Shown here piece by piece: positions 1 through 9,846 of a stretch of DNA of 64,000 bases. This stretch comes from Streptomyces sp. NBC_01551 (lineage in GTDB: Bacteria > Actinomycetota > Actinomycetes > Streptomycetales > Streptomycetaceae): the NCBI RefSeq assembly GCF_026339935.1, contig NZ_JAPEPX010000001.1, positions 1,656,501 through 1,720,500 on the forward strand, written 5' to 3'. Under the pieces are notes generated by a model, which saw only the letters and a list, made by a program, of their open reading frames with translations, ran no database searches and was not told where the DNA came from. How positions within the stretch are numbered: position 1 is the first letter of the stretch; the number at the start of each line of letters is the position of its first letter. The translations under genes and the position numbers were made by a program.

Positions 1-558
1 TCCGACGAGCAGGGTCCGCCCGGCGGCGGCCCGGTCGCCGAGGCCGAGCCAGGAGTAGGCGCGGTGGGACAGGGTCTGGTCCCAGACCCAGCCGATGAGC
101 GCCCCGGCGAGCAGGGTCAGGGTCCCGGCGGGCAGTCCGAGCCGGTCCGGCGGGCCCTCCAGCAGGGGCGCGCCGAGCAGGTAGGCCAGGCCCGGCAGCG
201 CGAAGATGACCCCGCGCAGCAGGCAGGCGGTGAGGGAGACCTTCCAGGGGTCGGGGGCGCCTTCCGGCTCCGGGAAGGAGCGGGGCACCCGGGCGTAGAG
301 CTCCTCGGCGAGTCCGAAGGAGTCGTGGCGGCCGTAGGTGAGCCGGATGTACTCGTCGGTCATCCCGTCGGATTCGAGGATGGCGGCGATCTCGTCCGGG
401 TGGACGGCGGCGGCGATGAACACGTCGAGGCGCTCGGCGAGTTCGTCCATCGGGTCGGCGGCGGTACCCGTGGCCGCGGCCGGGCCGGTGCGGCGGGGGC
501 GCGGGACGGCGGGCAGCGTGTTGCCGCCCGGCACCTTCAGCCAGAGGGATCCGCTCAC
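1..558 (-). CDS. integral membrane protein of an exopolysaccharide locus (truncated by window edge)
   Basis: Only the first 186 codons are present; the gene runs off the left edge. It starts at a GTG whose TG is shared with the TGA stop of the upstream glycosyltransferase gene (GTGA overlap), so the two are probably translationally coupled. The visible part has a soluble N-terminal region of about 110 residues rich in acidic residues, then two hydrophobic segments (about residues 118-140 and 148-165), so it is a membrane protein with a cytoplasmic head. I do not recognise the family. From its place next to a PelF-like transferase and a polysaccharide deacetylase I infer a role in polymer synthesis or export, for example a PelG-like transporter, but no diagnostic motif is visible. 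Confidence 0.75.
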   Translation of the reverse strand, partial: MSGSLWLKVPGGNTLPAVPRPRRTGPAAATGTAADPMDELAERLDVFIAAAVHPDEIAAILESDGMTDEYIRLTYGRHDSFGLAEELYARVPRSFPEPEGAPDPWKVSLTACLLRGVIFALPGLAYLLGAPLLEGPPDRLGLPAGTLTLLAGALIGWVWDQTLSHRAYSWLGLGDRAAAGRTLLVG

Positions 559-2069
559 CACAGGCTCCCGTCGGCCGCGAGCTCGCGGTACCAGGGGTCG
601 GCGAGCCGCTGGGTCCACTCGTCGCCGGCGTGGACGGACAGGACGGGCTGGCCGGCCAGCTCCCGGTAGATGTGCCGGAAGCCGTCGACGGACCGGTGGA
701 GGGTGAACTTCTCCACGACCCGCCTGCGGGCGGCCCGGCCGAGTTCGGCGCGGCGTTCGTCGTCGCGGAGCAGGGCGAGGGTGGCGCGGGCCATGGTCTC
801 GGGCTCGCGGGGCGGGACGACGAGGCCGGTGTCCCCGACGGCCTCGCGGACCCCGCCGACGTCGGTGGAGACGGTGGTGCGGCCGCAGGACATGGCCTCG
901 ATGATGCTGAAGGGGAAGCCCTCGCTGATGGAGGAGAGCATCACGACGCTGCCGGCGGCGTAGGCCCCGGCGACGTCCTCGACGCGGCCCTCGTAGGTGA
1001 TGCCGTCGGTGACGCCGAGTTCGGCGGCGAGCTTCTCCAGGTCGAGCCGGTAGTCCTCGCAGCCCGCCGGGACCGGCCCGAACAGCCGCAGCCGCAGGGC
1101 GGGCAGCTCCACGCGCATGAACGCGTAGGCCCGGATGAGGGTTTCGAGGTCCTTGATGGGGTCGATGCGGCCGCACCAGCTGAGGGTGGGCACCTCGGGT
1201 TCCGGTCCGGCCTCGGGGAAGGCGTGCGTGTCGACGCCGTTGTAGACGGTGCGGATCCGCTCGGAGTCGGCGCCTCCGCGCTCCTCCCAGCGGCGGTTGT
1301 ACTGGTTGCAGGGGGTGATCAGGTCGGCCTGCCGGTAGCCCTCGGAGTTGAGCTCGCGGTAGAAGCCGAGCAGCAGCGCCTTGACGGGCCAGCGCTGTTC
1401 GGCGGTGCGGTAGCCGAGGTAGCGCTCGCGCAGGTAGATGCCGTGTTCGGTGAGGAGGAACGGCACCCCGTCGAGGTACTTGGCGGCGAGGGCCGGGAGG
1501 GTGGCGAGACCGCTGCTGACGGCGTGCGCGACGCAGTCGGGCGGGATCCGCACCGAGAGCGGGCGCAGGGCGTGTTCCAGCAGGTCGGTGGCGGTCAGCG
1601 CGTCGTGGATGGTCGGCGCGGCGGCGGCGGTGGCCAGGCCCGGGCGGGTCCACACGTCCATCAGGAGGCGCAGGACCGACTCGGAGCGCAGGGCCGGGGC
1701 GAGTTTGCCCGCCCGGGCCAGGACGGCCAGTTCGCGCAGGGCCTCGGAGAAGCCCCCTCGGCCGGGTTCGAGCAGGGAGAGCAGGAAGCCCTCGTAGGTC
1801 TCGGTGAAGCGGCGGTGGGCCCTGCCGCGCAGGGCCTTGCGGCGGCTGCGGCCCGGCGGCGGGCCCCAGAGCGGCACGGCGGTGTGCCGGTACACGTTGC
1901 GCGGCAGGTCCCAGGTGACCGGCTCGCGTCCGGAGCCGGTCAGGGCTATGACGTTGAAGTCGACCTCCGGCATACCGCGTACCAGTTGGTCGCACCAGGT
2001 GCTGACGCCCCCGTGGACGTGTGGATAGGTGCCTTCGGTGAGCATGGTGACATGACGCCCATGGCTCAT
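555..2069 (-). CDS. GT4 family glycosyltransferase, PelF-like
   Basis: 504 residues. The N-terminus (LTEGTYPHVHGGVSTWCDQL, about residues 10-29) is typical of the PelF type of GT4 retaining glycosyltransferases, which carry a long N-terminal domain (DUF3492 type) before the GT4 domain. The C-terminal half has the GT4 nucleotide-sugar site: WCGRIDPIKDLETLI (about 298-312) and the E-x7-E motif, E383 to E391 in SEGFPFSIIEAMSCG. It has no signal peptide and should act on the cytoplasmic membrane face, polymerising a sugar from a UDP-sugar donor. In Pel and in fungal galactosaminogalactan synthesis the donors are UDP-GalNAc or UDP-Gal; here the substrate is inferred only from the neighbours. The secreted deacetylase lies just upstream in the same orientation, and a membrane protein overlaps downstream. 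Confidence 0.85.
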   Translation of the reverse strand: MSHGRHVTMLTEGTYPHVHGGVSTWCDQLVRGMPEVDFNVIALTGSGREPVTWDLPRNVYRHTAVPLWGPPPGRSRRKALRGRAHRRFTETYEGFLLSLLEPGRGGFSEALRELAVLARAGKLAPALRSESVLRLLMDVWTRPGLATAAAAPTIHDALTATDLLEHALRPLSVRIPPDCVAHAVSSGLATLPALAAKYLDGVPFLLTEHGIYLRERYLGYRTAEQRWPVKALLLGFYRELNSEGYRQADLITPCNQYNRRWEERGGADSERIRTVYNGVDTHAFPEAGPEPEVPTLSWCGRIDPIKDLETLIRAYAFMRVELPALRLRLFGPVPAGCEDYRLDLEKLAAELGVTDGITYEGRVEDVAGAYAAGSVVMLSSISEGFPFSIIEAMSCGRTTVSTDVGGVREAVGDTGLVVPPREPETMARATLALLRDDERRAELGRAARRRVVEKFTLHRSVDGFRHIYRELAGQPVLSVHAGDEWTQRLADPWYRELAADGSLW

Positions 2070-2176
2070 GCGGTGAGTCCCCCCAGGACGGAAAAGGGGC
2101 CGGCGCCCATGGGTTGCGTGGAGCGCCGGCTCTGGGTGTCGCGTGTGGCGGCTTGACTGGCTGGGTGGAGCGGGGA

Positions 2177-4207
2177 TCAGCTGGGCAGCCTCAGGGTGAC
2201 CGCGGACTGCAGCAGGTCGGGCGAGGTCCAGGCGGAGCGGTTGCCGGCGTACGCGGTGCCGAAGTCCGCGGTGCCGAGCAGGAGCTGCTTCTTGGTTCCG
2301 TTGGGGGCGGTGACCGGGGCCACCACGCCGGAGGGCGCCTTGACGGTGACGGTGGTGCCGACGCGGTAGGCGGTGACCTGGTTGGCGCTCACGGCCTTGT
2401 CCCAGGCGGCGCGGCGGCTGAGTTCGACGCCGGTGTCCTTCATGCTCTGGTTCACGATCGGCGCGCTGGGCGCGTAGAGCGTGCGGTACGTGTCGAGGAC
2501 CTGGTTGAGCACCGGGTAGAGGGTGCGGTCCTCGGCGAGGTTGGACTGGTGGACGTAGTGCGGCTTCGGGTCGTTGGCGAGCACGTGCCGCAGGGCGATG
2601 CGGGCCTCGGCCGGGACGATGTAGTCCAGGTAGCCGGTGTTGACGTCGATCGGGTCCGGCAGGCAGGTGGAGGTCGCCGGGTTGTCCTCGCAGACACCGC
2701 TGCCGCCGTCGGCGCGGCTGGTGTAGATCCAGTTGTACTCGTCGGCCATCTCCGCGTTGGTGCCCGTGTTGTAGTACACGTTCATCGGGTAGCGCGGGAC
2801 GGTCAGGGCGGCGCCGACCGCCCGCTGCACGGGCTCACGGGAGTTGTCGCTGCCCGCCCACTTGACGCCGTTGTCGGCGAGCGCGCCGGCCAGGTTGGGG
2901 TTGTCCTGGGGCTGCTGCGGGAGGGTCTTGAGGCCCGAGTGCTCGCCGGTGACGAGCTCGGTGCGGTCGGTGGCGATGCCCTTGGAGGCCGCCCAGTTGT
3001 TGTTGTCGCGGATCTGCGCGGAGATCTCCGCGCGGCTCATGTAGTTGACGGCGCCGTTGGTGTTCTTCGTGCAGGTCCACGGCGTGGTGCTGGTGTCCTG
3101 GACGCAGCCGAGGAAGGGGTGCGTGTACGTGTGGTTCATCCAGCGGAACTTGGCCCGGTCCGCGATCAGTTGCGCGGTGAGGGCGTCGGTGCCGCCGTTC
3201 TCGGTCTTCCACTCCTCCCCGGCGCCCGCGTTGAAGAGCATGTCGAGCTTGAAGCCCTTGTTCTGCTGCCACTGCACCGCGTACTGCGCGTCCGCGGCGG
3301 TCATCCGGATGGTGCTCTCCTTGCCCTCGCCGCCCGCGCAGGCGTAGTCGCCGGGCGTGCAGTTGAGCTCCTTGCTCCAGCGGGCGTCCGGGGCGAAGAC
3401 GTCGTCGACGTGGACCGCGAAGTAGTTGCGGCTCTGGCCGAGGTGGACCCCCTGGGTGAGCCAGTCGACGATGCCTCGGGCCAGCAGCCGGAACTGCTGC
3501 TGGTACTGGTTGTAGCCGAAGGTGACGACCAGTTCGCTGCGGCCGTCGTGGGCGTACTCGCCGACCAGCGAGGCCCGGCCGCCGCCGGCCGGGGCGTCGA
3601 CGTAACTGGTGTAGCCCGGGCGCGGCTTGCCCATGAACCCGTAGCTCTCGGGGATGAGGGCGGAGTTGTCCTCGAAGGTGACCTGGCCGCCGAGGTACCC
3701 GAAGGGCCCCGCCTTGCCGGCCGCGGTGACGGCCGCCTGGGTGCCGTCGAGCTGACCGCTGTACCCCCCGTTGTCGGTGTACTCCAGACCCACGCCCGGG
3801 TGGGCCCAGGTGTAGGCGTCGACCTGGCGGATCCCGTACGTCGTCTCGTACGCGGCGAGCGCGGCCATCTCGGCCGAGCCCTCGCCGAACGGGTTCTCGT
3901 TCGGCAGGACCACGCCCTGGAACTTGGCGCGCGGCCGGCCGTCGACGGTGTCGCTGAGGAATCCGGCGTTGATCACCGGGCGGCTGCCGCTGCCCAGGAC
4001 GACGCGGGTGAACGGGACTCCGGTGTCCCGGAGCTCCGCGGTGATGGCCTCGACCGAGCTGCCGCCGTCGTCGACGACGAGCACCTTCAGGTCGATGCGC
4101 GGTGTCACGGCCGCCGCCTCGGCGGCCGCGGCGGGTACTGCTACGGACATCAAGGCGGCCGCGGCCATGGCGGCGGCGACCCTGTTCATCCGGTTCTTGT
4201 TGACCAT
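2177..4207 (-). CDS. secreted polysaccharide deacetylase, Agd3/CE18-like
   Basis: 676 residues from the ATG at 4207, preceded by GGGGAAAGG; the frame is open 27 codons further upstream without a ribosome site. A Sec signal peptide (basic start, Ala/Val-rich core, AAAAEA cleavage region near residue 30) is clear. An N-terminal beta-rich region follows. A metal-dependent deacetylase core then shows HVDDVFAPD (Asp268/269) and WMNHTYTHPF with the H-x3-H pair His359 and His363. This Asp-His-His set is the catalytic arrangement of family CE18, founded by Aspergillus Agd3, which removes acetyl groups from galactosaminogalactan. Deacetylation makes the exopolymer cationic and adhesive. Pairing with a PelF-like transferase supports an amino-sugar exopolysaccharide. 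Assignment to CE18 rather than CE4 rests on overall layout and is by eye. Confidence 0.75.
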   Translation of the reverse strand: MVNKNRMNRVAAAMAAAALMSVAVPAAAAEAAAVTPRIDLKVLVVDDGGSSVEAITAELRDTGVPFTRVVLGSGSRPVINAGFLSDTVDGRPRAKFQGVVLPNENPFGEGSAEMAALAAYETTYGIRQVDAYTWAHPGVGLEYTDNGGYSGQLDGTQAAVTAAGKAGPFGYLGGQVTFEDNSALIPESYGFMGKPRPGYTSYVDAPAGGGRASLVGEYAHDGRSELVVTFGYNQYQQQFRLLARGIVDWLTQGVHLGQSRNYFAVHVDDVFAPDARWSKELNCTPGDYACAGGEGKESTIRMTAADAQYAVQWQQNKGFKLDMLFNAGAGEEWKTENGGTDALTAQLIADRAKFRWMNHTYTHPFLGCVQDTSTTPWTCTKNTNGAVNYMSRAEISAQIRDNNNWAASKGIATDRTELVTGEHSGLKTLPQQPQDNPNLAGALADNGVKWAGSDNSREPVQRAVGAALTVPRYPMNVYYNTGTNAEMADEYNWIYTSRADGGSGVCEDNPATSTCLPDPIDVNTGYLDYIVPAEARIALRHVLANDPKPHYVHQSNLAEDRTLYPVLNQVLDTYRTLYAPSAPIVNQSMKDTGVELSRRAAWDKAVSANQVTAYRVGTTVTVKAPSGVVAPVTAPNGTKKQLLLGTADFGTAYAGNRSAWTSPDLLQSAVTLRLPS

Positions 4208-4566
4208 TTCGGCCTTTCCCCCCGCAGGCGCCCCCCGGCGGTGGCCACTGGCGGTGCGGCCGGGCCGGGGAGGCTCTGTGGAAATCATGCAAAGGGACCC
4301 CGCGTCCCCTTGCGAGAGTGGCTCGAGTCTCTAGGACTGCGTCAGGTCTACGGGGCAAACCTGGAACACAGGCCACAGATGGGTGAACCTGATGCCCGGA
4401 AGATCGAACAACTTGCCAAACCTTCGAGTGACGTACGGATGAGCGGCGGCGCGTAGGCTCGTTTCCGGCGGCCGCCGGGCCCGAATTACGATCGCTGCGG
4501 AGCGGCCGGCGACCCCGACGCGACCGAAGCGACCACAAACACAAACGGAAGCGAGACTTCACCACC
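4208..4566. other. 359-bp intergenic region with divergent promoters
   Basis: Separates the leftward deacetylase gene from rightward pepA and must hold both promoters. A/T-richer stretches occur around 4340-4440. I could not pick convincing -35/-10 pairs and see no strong palindrome, riboswitch fold or small ORF with a ribosome site. Confidence 0.6.
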
Positions 4567-6117
4567 GTGACTGCTCTGACTCTCAGCACTGCCGGCGCCG
4601 CGACGCTGCGCGCCGACGCCCTCGTCGTCGGCGTCTCGAAGGGCCCCAAGGGCCCCGTCGTCGCCGCCGGAGCCGAGGCCGTGGACAAGGCGTACGACGG
4701 AAAGCTCGCCGCCGTGCTCGAAGCGCTCGGTGCCTCGGGCGCCGAAGGCGAGACGACCAAGCTGCCGGCCCCGGCCGGCCTGAAGGTCCCGGTCGTGCTG
4801 GCGGTCGGGCTGGGCTCCGTACCGGAGAAGGACGAGTCCTACGACGAGGAGGCGCTGCGCCGCGCCGCCGGCGCCGCCGCCCGCGCGCTGCACGGCACCA
4901 AGAAGGCCGCCTTCGCCCTCCCCCTGGACGACGCCTCCGCCGTCACCGCCGTCGCCGAGGGCGCGCTGCTCGGCGCGTACGCCTTCACCGCCTACCAGGG
5001 CGGCGAGACGACGAACGCCAAGAACGCCAAGAACGCGGACAAGAACGGCGGCCCGAAGCAGCCGCTCGCCGAGGTGGCCCTGCTCGGCGCCAAGCCGCGC
5101 GACAAGGAGCACAAGGCCGCGATCGAGCGCGCCACGGTCGTCGCGACCGAGGTCAACATCGCCCGCGACCTGGTCAACACCCCGCCGAACGACCTCACCC
5201 CCGAGGCCTTCGCAGCCGTCGCGTCCGCGACCGCGAAGGAGAACGGCGTCAAGGTCCAGGTCCTGGACGAGAAGGCCCTGGTCAAGGGCGGCTTCGGCGG
5301 CATCATGGGCGTCGGCAAGGGTTCCGAGAACCCGCCGCGCCTGGTGAAGCTGTCCTACACGCACCCCAAGGCGGAGAAGACCCTCGCCTTCGTCGGCAAG
5401 GGCATCACGTACGACTCGGGCGGCATCTCCCTGAAGCCGGCCGGCCACAACGAGACGATGAAGTGCGACATGGCCGGCGCCGCCGCCGTCTTCGCCTCCG
5501 TCATCGCCGCCGCCAAGCTGGGCCTCCAGGTCAACGTGACCGGCTGGCTCGCCCTCGCCGAGAACATGCCGTCCGGCTCCGCCACCCGTCCCGGTGACGT
5601 GCTGCGCATGTACAGCGGCAAGACCGTCGAGGTCCTCAACACGGACGCCGAGGGCCGCCTGGTCCTCGGTGACGCGCTGACCAAGGCCTCCGAGGAGAAC
5701 CCGGACGCGATCGTCGACGTCGCCACCCTGACCGGCGCCATGGTGCTGGCCCTGGGCGACCGGACCTTCGGCGTCATGTCGAACGACGACGCGTTCCGCA
5801 CCTCGGTCCACGAGATCGCCGAGGAGGTCGGCGAGGCCTCCTGGCCGATGCCGCTCCCCCAGGACCTGCGCAAGACGATGGACTCCCCCACCGCCGACAT
5901 CGCCAACATGGGTGTCCGGATGGGCGGCGGCCTGGTGGCCGGCCTCTTCCTCCAGGAGTTCGTCGGCGAGGGCATCACCTGGGCCCACCTCGACATCGCG
6001 GGTCCGGCCTTCCACGAGGGCGCCCCGTACGGCTACACCCCCAAGGGCGGCACCGGCTCGGCCGTCCGCACCCTGGTCCGGCTGGCCGAGCGCACGGCCA
6101 CGGGCGACCTGGGCTGA
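4567..6117 (+). CDS. pepA: leucyl aminopeptidase (M17)
   Basis: 516 residues from GTG. Cytosolic di-metal aminopeptidase releasing N-terminal residues from peptides. The C-terminal catalytic domain has all M17 ligands: K278 and D283 in GKGITYDSGG, D301 in CDMAG, and D360/E362 with the bicarbonate-binding R364 in the signature NTDAEGRLVL. Length matches the family (about 500). The Ala-rich N-terminal domain contains a short Lys/Asn-rich insertion near residues 148-165 (ETTNAKNAKNADKNGG), probably a surface loop. It is followed by a strong hairpin terminator, so it appears to be a single transcription unit. Confidence 0.96.
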   Translation: MTALTLSTAGAATLRADALVVGVSKGPKGPVVAAGAEAVDKAYDGKLAAVLEALGASGAEGETTKLPAPAGLKVPVVLAVGLGSVPEKDESYDEEALRRAAGAAARALHGTKKAAFALPLDDASAVTAVAEGALLGAYAFTAYQGGETTNAKNAKNADKNGGPKQPLAEVALLGAKPRDKEHKAAIERATVVATEVNIARDLVNTPPNDLTPEAFAAVASATAKENGVKVQVLDEKALVKGGFGGIMGVGKGSENPPRLVKLSYTHPKAEKTLAFVGKGITYDSGGISLKPAGHNETMKCDMAGAAAVFASVIAAAKLGLQVNVTGWLALAENMPSGSATRPGDVLRMYSGKTVEVLNTDAEGRLVLGDALTKASEENPDAIVDVATLTGAMVLALGDRTFGVMSNDDAFRTSVHEIAEEVGEASWPMPLPQDLRKTMDSPTADIANMGVRMGGGLVAGLFLQEFVGEGITWAHLDIAGPAFHEGAPYGYTPKGGTGSAVRTLVRLAERTATGDLG

Positions 6118-6137
6118 CACCCTCGAATGTGACGTGC

Positions 6138-6173
6138 CGCACCCCGGGAACCCGACCGAGTTCCCGGGGTGCG
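6138..6173 (+). terminator. pepA terminator
   Basis: Perfect 14-bp stem (CGCACCCCGGGAAC with its complement) and an 8-nt loop, 20 nt after the pepA stop. Confidence 0.85.
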
Positions 6174-6413
6174 TTCAGCTCACAACGAAATACCGGGATC
6201 CCGTACGTTTCTACGCGGCGGTAACCGTTTCTTCGGGCAGAACGACCTGTCACAGTCCGGGCCCGGCGTCCCGCGTTCCCCCGACAAATGCGAAGATGGG
6301 TTCTCGGCAGGACAGGGCCCCCACCACAGGGCCGAAGAAACAAGCGGCCGATTACCAGCCGCCGCCCGGTCACAGAGGACCGGTGCCCGGCGCACATGCA
6401 TGGAGGACGTGAC

Positions 6414-7802
6414 GTGGCGAACGACGCCAGCACCGTTTTCGACCTAGTGATCCTCGGCGGTGGCAGTGGCGGTTACGCCGCGGCTCTGCGCGCATCCCAG
6501 CTGGGTCTGGACGTTGCCCTGATCGAGAAGAACAAGCTCGGCGGCACCTGCCTGCACAACGGCTGCATCCCCACGAAGGCACTGCTGCACGCCGGCGAGA
6601 TCGCGGACCAGGCTCGCGAAGCCGCCCAGTTCGGTGTCAAGACCTCGTTCGAGGGCATCGACATCGCGGGTGTCCACAAGTACAAGGACGAGGTCATCTC
6701 GGGCCTGTACAAGGGTCTGCAGGGCCTGGTCGCCTCCCGCAAGGTGACCTACATCGAGGGTGAGGGCCGCCTTTCCTCGCCGACCTCCGTCGACGTGAAC
6801 GGCCAGCGCGTCCAGGGCCGCCACATCCTGCTGGCGACCGGCTCCGTGCCGAAGTCCCTGCCGGGTCTGGAGATCGACGGCAACCGCATCATCTCCTCGG
6901 ACCACGCCCTGGTCCTGGACCGCGTCCCCGAGTCCGCCATCGTCCTGGGCGGCGGCGTCATCGGCGTCGAGTTCGCCTCGGCGTGGAAGTCCTTCGGCTC
7001 CGACATCACCGTGATCGAGGGCCTCAAGCACCTCGTCCCGGTCGAGGACGAGAACAGCTCCAAGCTGCTGGAGCGCGCGTTCCGCAAGCGCGGCATCAAG
7101 TTCAACCTCGGCACCTTCTTCGACAAGGCCGAGTACACCGAGACCGGCGTGCGCGTCACGCTGGCCGACGGCAAGACCTTCGAGGCCGAGGTGCTGCTGG
7201 TCGCCGTCGGCCGCGGCCCGGTCTCGCAGGGCCTCGGTTACGAGGAGCAGGGCGTCGCGATGGACCGCGGCTACGTCCTGGTCGACGAGTACATGCAGAC
7301 CAACGTGCCGACCATCTCGGCCGTCGGTGACCTCGTCCCGACCCTGCAGCTCGCGCACGTCGGCTTCGCCGAGGGCATCCTGGTCGCGGAGCGTCTGGCC
7401 GGTCTGAAGACCGTCCCGATCGACTACGACGGCGTTCCGCGCGTCACGTACTGCCACCCCGAGGTCGCCTCCGTCGGCATCACCGAGGCCAAGGCCAAGG
7501 AGATCTACGGCGCGGACAAGGTCGTGGCCCTGAAGTACAACCTGGCTGGCAACGGCAAGAGCAAGATCCTGAAGACCGCGGGCGAGATCAAGCTCGTCCA
7601 GGTCAAGGACGGTGCCGTGGTCGGCGTCCACATGGTCGGTGACCGGATGGGCGAGCAGGTCGGCGAGGCCCAGCTGATCTACAACTGGGAGGCTCTGCCG
7701 GCCGAGGTCGCGCAGCTCATCCACGCGCACCCGACCCAGAACGAAGCGATGGGCGAGGCCCACCTGGCCCTGGCCGGCAAGCCGCTTCACTCCCACGACT
7801 AA
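6414..7802 (+). CDS. lpdA: dihydrolipoamide dehydrogenase (E3)
   Basis: 462 residues. GTG start at 6414 chosen because GGAGG lies 7 nt upstream and the FAD motif follows at once (LGGGSGGYAAAL, residues 14-25). The frame is open further upstream but without a ribosome site. The redox disulfide is C46/C51 in GGTCLHNGCIPTKA. A central NAD-binding Rossmann segment (VLGGGVIGVEFAS) and the C-terminal acid/base pair His439/Glu444 in HAHPTQNEAMGE complete an intact E3. The enzyme reoxidises the dihydrolipoyl arm of 2-oxoacid dehydrogenase complexes, reducing NAD. The E2 gene follows after 54 nt, so the two are likely co-transcribed; aceE lies 3 kb downstream. Confidence 0.97.
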   Translation: MANDASTVFDLVILGGGSGGYAAALRASQLGLDVALIEKNKLGGTCLHNGCIPTKALLHAGEIADQAREAAQFGVKTSFEGIDIAGVHKYKDEVISGLYKGLQGLVASRKVTYIEGEGRLSSPTSVDVNGQRVQGRHILLATGSVPKSLPGLEIDGNRIISSDHALVLDRVPESAIVLGGGVIGVEFASAWKSFGSDITVIEGLKHLVPVEDENSSKLLERAFRKRGIKFNLGTFFDKAEYTETGVRVTLADGKTFEAEVLLVAVGRGPVSQGLGYEEQGVAMDRGYVLVDEYMQTNVPTISAVGDLVPTLQLAHVGFAEGILVAERLAGLKTVPIDYDGVPRVTYCHPEVASVGITEAKAKEIYGADKVVALKYNLAGNGKSKILKTAGEIKLVQVKDGAVVGVHMVGDRMGEQVGEAQLIYNWEALPAEVAQLIHAHPTQNEAMGEAHLALAGKPLHSHD

Positions 7803-7856
7803 TTCGTCACGGGCGCGACGACCACTTCCGCACTTTCGTTAGGAGCAACTGAAACC

Positions 7857-9617
7857 ATGTCGGTTTCCGTAACCCTTCCGGCGCTCGGTGAGAGCGTCAC
7901 CGAGGGCACTGTCACCCGCTGGCTGAAGGCCGAGGGCGAGCGCGTCGAGGCCGACGAGCCGCTGCTCGAGGTCTCGACCGACAAGGTCGACACCGAGATC
8001 CCGTCCCCCGTGTCGGGCATCCTGGCCTCCATCAAGGTCGCCGAGGACGAGACCGTCGAGGTCGGCGCCGAGCTGGCCGTCATCGACGACGGCTCGGGCG
8101 CGCCGGCCGAGGCCGCGGCTCCGGCCGCCGCCGAGGCTCCGGCCGCCGAGGCCCCGGCCGCCGAGGCCCCCGCGGCCCCGGCCCCGGTCGCCGAGGCTCC
8201 CGCCGCCGCTGCCGCCCCCGCCGCCTCCGGCACGGACGTCGTTCTCCCCGCCCTGGGCGAGAGCGTCACCGAGGGCACCGTCACCCGCTGGCTGAAGCAG
8301 GTCGGCGAGAGCGTCGAGGCCGACGAGCCGCTGCTCGAGGTCTCCACGGACAAGGTCGACACCGAGATCCCGGCGCCGGTCTCCGGCACGCTGCTGGAGA
8401 TCCTGGTCAACGAGGACGAGGCGGCCGAGGTCGGCGCCCGTCTGGCCGTCATCGGTGTCGCCGGTGCCGCCCCCGCGGCCGCCCCGGCCGCCCCGGCCGC
8501 CGCCCCGGCTCCCGTGGCCGCTCCGGCTGCCCCGGCTCCGGTCGCCGCCCCGGCCCCGGTCGCTGCCGCCCCGGCCCCGGTCGCTGCCGCCCCGGCCCCG
8601 GTCGCTGCCGCTCCGGCCCCCGTGGCCGCTCCGGCCCCGGTCGCCCCCGCGGCTCCCGTCGCCCCCGCCGCCCCGGTCTCGGCCGGTGACGAGGGCGCGT
8701 ACGTGACCCCGCTGGTGCGCAAGCTCGCCTCGGAGTCCGGCGTCAACCTGTCCGAGGTCTCGGGCACCGGCGTCGGTGGCCGTATCCGCAAGCAGGACGT
8801 CCTGGCCGCCGCCGAGGCCGCCAAGGCCGCCGCTGCCGCCCCGGCTCCGGCTGCCGCCGCCCCGGCCGCGAAGGCCCCGGCCGCCGCGGTCTCGGAGCTG
8901 CGCGGTCAGACCGTCAAGATGACCCGCATGCGCAAGGTCATCGGCGACAACATGATGAAGGCCCTGCACTCGCAGGCTCAGCTCAGCTCCGTGGTCGAGG
9001 TGGACATCACCAAGATCATGAAGCTGCGCGAGAAGGCCAAGGCCTCCTTCCTGGCCCGCGAGGGCGTCAAGCTCTCGCCGATGCCGTTCTTCGTCAAGGC
9101 CGCTGCCCAGGCGCTGAAGGCCCACGCGGTCGTCAACGCCCGGATCAACGAGGACGAGGGCACCATCACCTACTTCGACTCGGAGAACATCGGCATCGCC
9201 GTGGACTCCGAGAAGGGCCTGATGACCCCGGTCATCAAGGGTGCGGGCGACCTCAACCTGGCGGGCATCTCCAAGGCGACCGCCGACCTGGCCGCCAAGG
9301 TCCGCGGCAACAAGATCACGCCGGACGAGCTGTCGGGCGCGACCTTCACCATCAGCAACACCGGCTCGCGCGGTGCGCTGTTCGACACGGTCATCGTGCC
9401 CCCGAACCAGGTCGCCATCCTGGGCATCGGTGCCACGGTGAAGCGCCCGGTGGTCATCGAGACCGCCGAGGGCACGAACATCGGCATCCGCGACATGACG
9501 TACCTGACCCTGTCCTACGACCACCGCCTGGTGGACGGCGCGGACGCGGCCCGGTACCTCACGGCCGTCAAGGCGATCCTCGAGGCCGGCGAGTTCGAGG
9601 TCGAGCTCGGCCTGTAA
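7857..9617 (+). CDS. sucB: dihydrolipoamide acyltransferase (E2) with two lipoyl domains
   Basis: 586 residues, ATG with AGGAGC upstream. Two lipoyl domains (about 2-78 and 125-200), each with a TDKVD hairpin carrying the lipoylated Lys (K43 and K166), are joined by Ala/Pro-rich linkers. A peripheral-subunit-binding domain (about 281-317, [14 protein letters not shown]) and the acyltransferase domain follow, with catalytic DHRLVDG (His556, Asp560). Usually annotated as succinyltransferase. No sucA or E1-alpha/beta gene is adjacent and the homodimeric E1 gene aceE is 1.1 kb downstream, so it may be the pyruvate dehydrogenase core, or shared, as in other actinobacteria. lipA and lipB, needed for its lipoylation, are 10 kb away. 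The Ala/Pro linker (about 200-275) is a low-complexity DNA repeat. Confidence 0.93.
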   Translation: MSVSVTLPALGESVTEGTVTRWLKAEGERVEADEPLLEVSTDKVDTEIPSPVSGILASIKVAEDETVEVGAELAVIDDGSGAPAEAAAPAAAEAPAAEAPAAEAPAAPAPVAEAPAAAAAPAASGTDVVLPALGESVTEGTVTRWLKQVGESVEADEPLLEVSTDKVDTEIPAPVSGTLLEILVNEDEAAEVGARLAVIGVAGAAPAAAPAAPAAAPAPVAAPAAPAPVAAPAPVAAAPAPVAAAPAPVAAAPAPVAAPAPVAPAAPVAPAAPVSAGDEGAYVTPLVRKLASESGVNLSEVSGTGVGGRIRKQDVLAAAEAAKAAAAAPAPAAAAPAAKAPAAAVSELRGQTVKMTRMRKVIGDNMMKALHSQAQLSSVVEVDITKIMKLREKAKASFLAREGVKLSPMPFFVKAAAQALKAHAVVNARINEDEGTITYFDSENIGIAVDSEKGLMTPVIKGAGDLNLAGISKATADLAAKVRGNKITPDELSGATFTISNTGSRGALFDTVIVPPNQVAILGIGATVKRPVVIETAEGTNIGIRDMTYLTLSYDHRLVDGADAARYLTAVKAILEAGEFEVELGL

Positions 9618-9647
9618 GGCTCACGCCCCCGCGGCAGCCGCCTCGTC

Positions 9648-9688
9648 ACGGCCCCCTCGTCCGGAACCACTCCGGACGAGGGGGCCGT
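9648..9688 (+). terminator. E2 gene terminator
   Basis: Perfect 18-bp GC-rich stem with a 5-nt loop (ACCAC), 30 nt after the stop codon. Confidence 0.9.
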
Positions 9689-9846
9689 CGTCATGGTCCG
9701 GGCGCCCCTGGTTCCGGTTCGCAGAAAAGCCCCGCCTGTAACCAGCCTCACCCCGGCGGCGCCTGTCAGGAACACTTCGCTCGGGCCTACTCCGCCGTAT
9801 TGTCTACGCATCACCCCCCTGCGTGCCCACAGGAGATGAACCGCCG

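Noticed and set aside
8455..8700. Short-period repeat in the E2 gene as a possible CRISPR or satellite
   Set aside because: It encodes the Ala/Pro linker between lipoyl and binding domains; period and codons follow the protein linker and there are no spacers.
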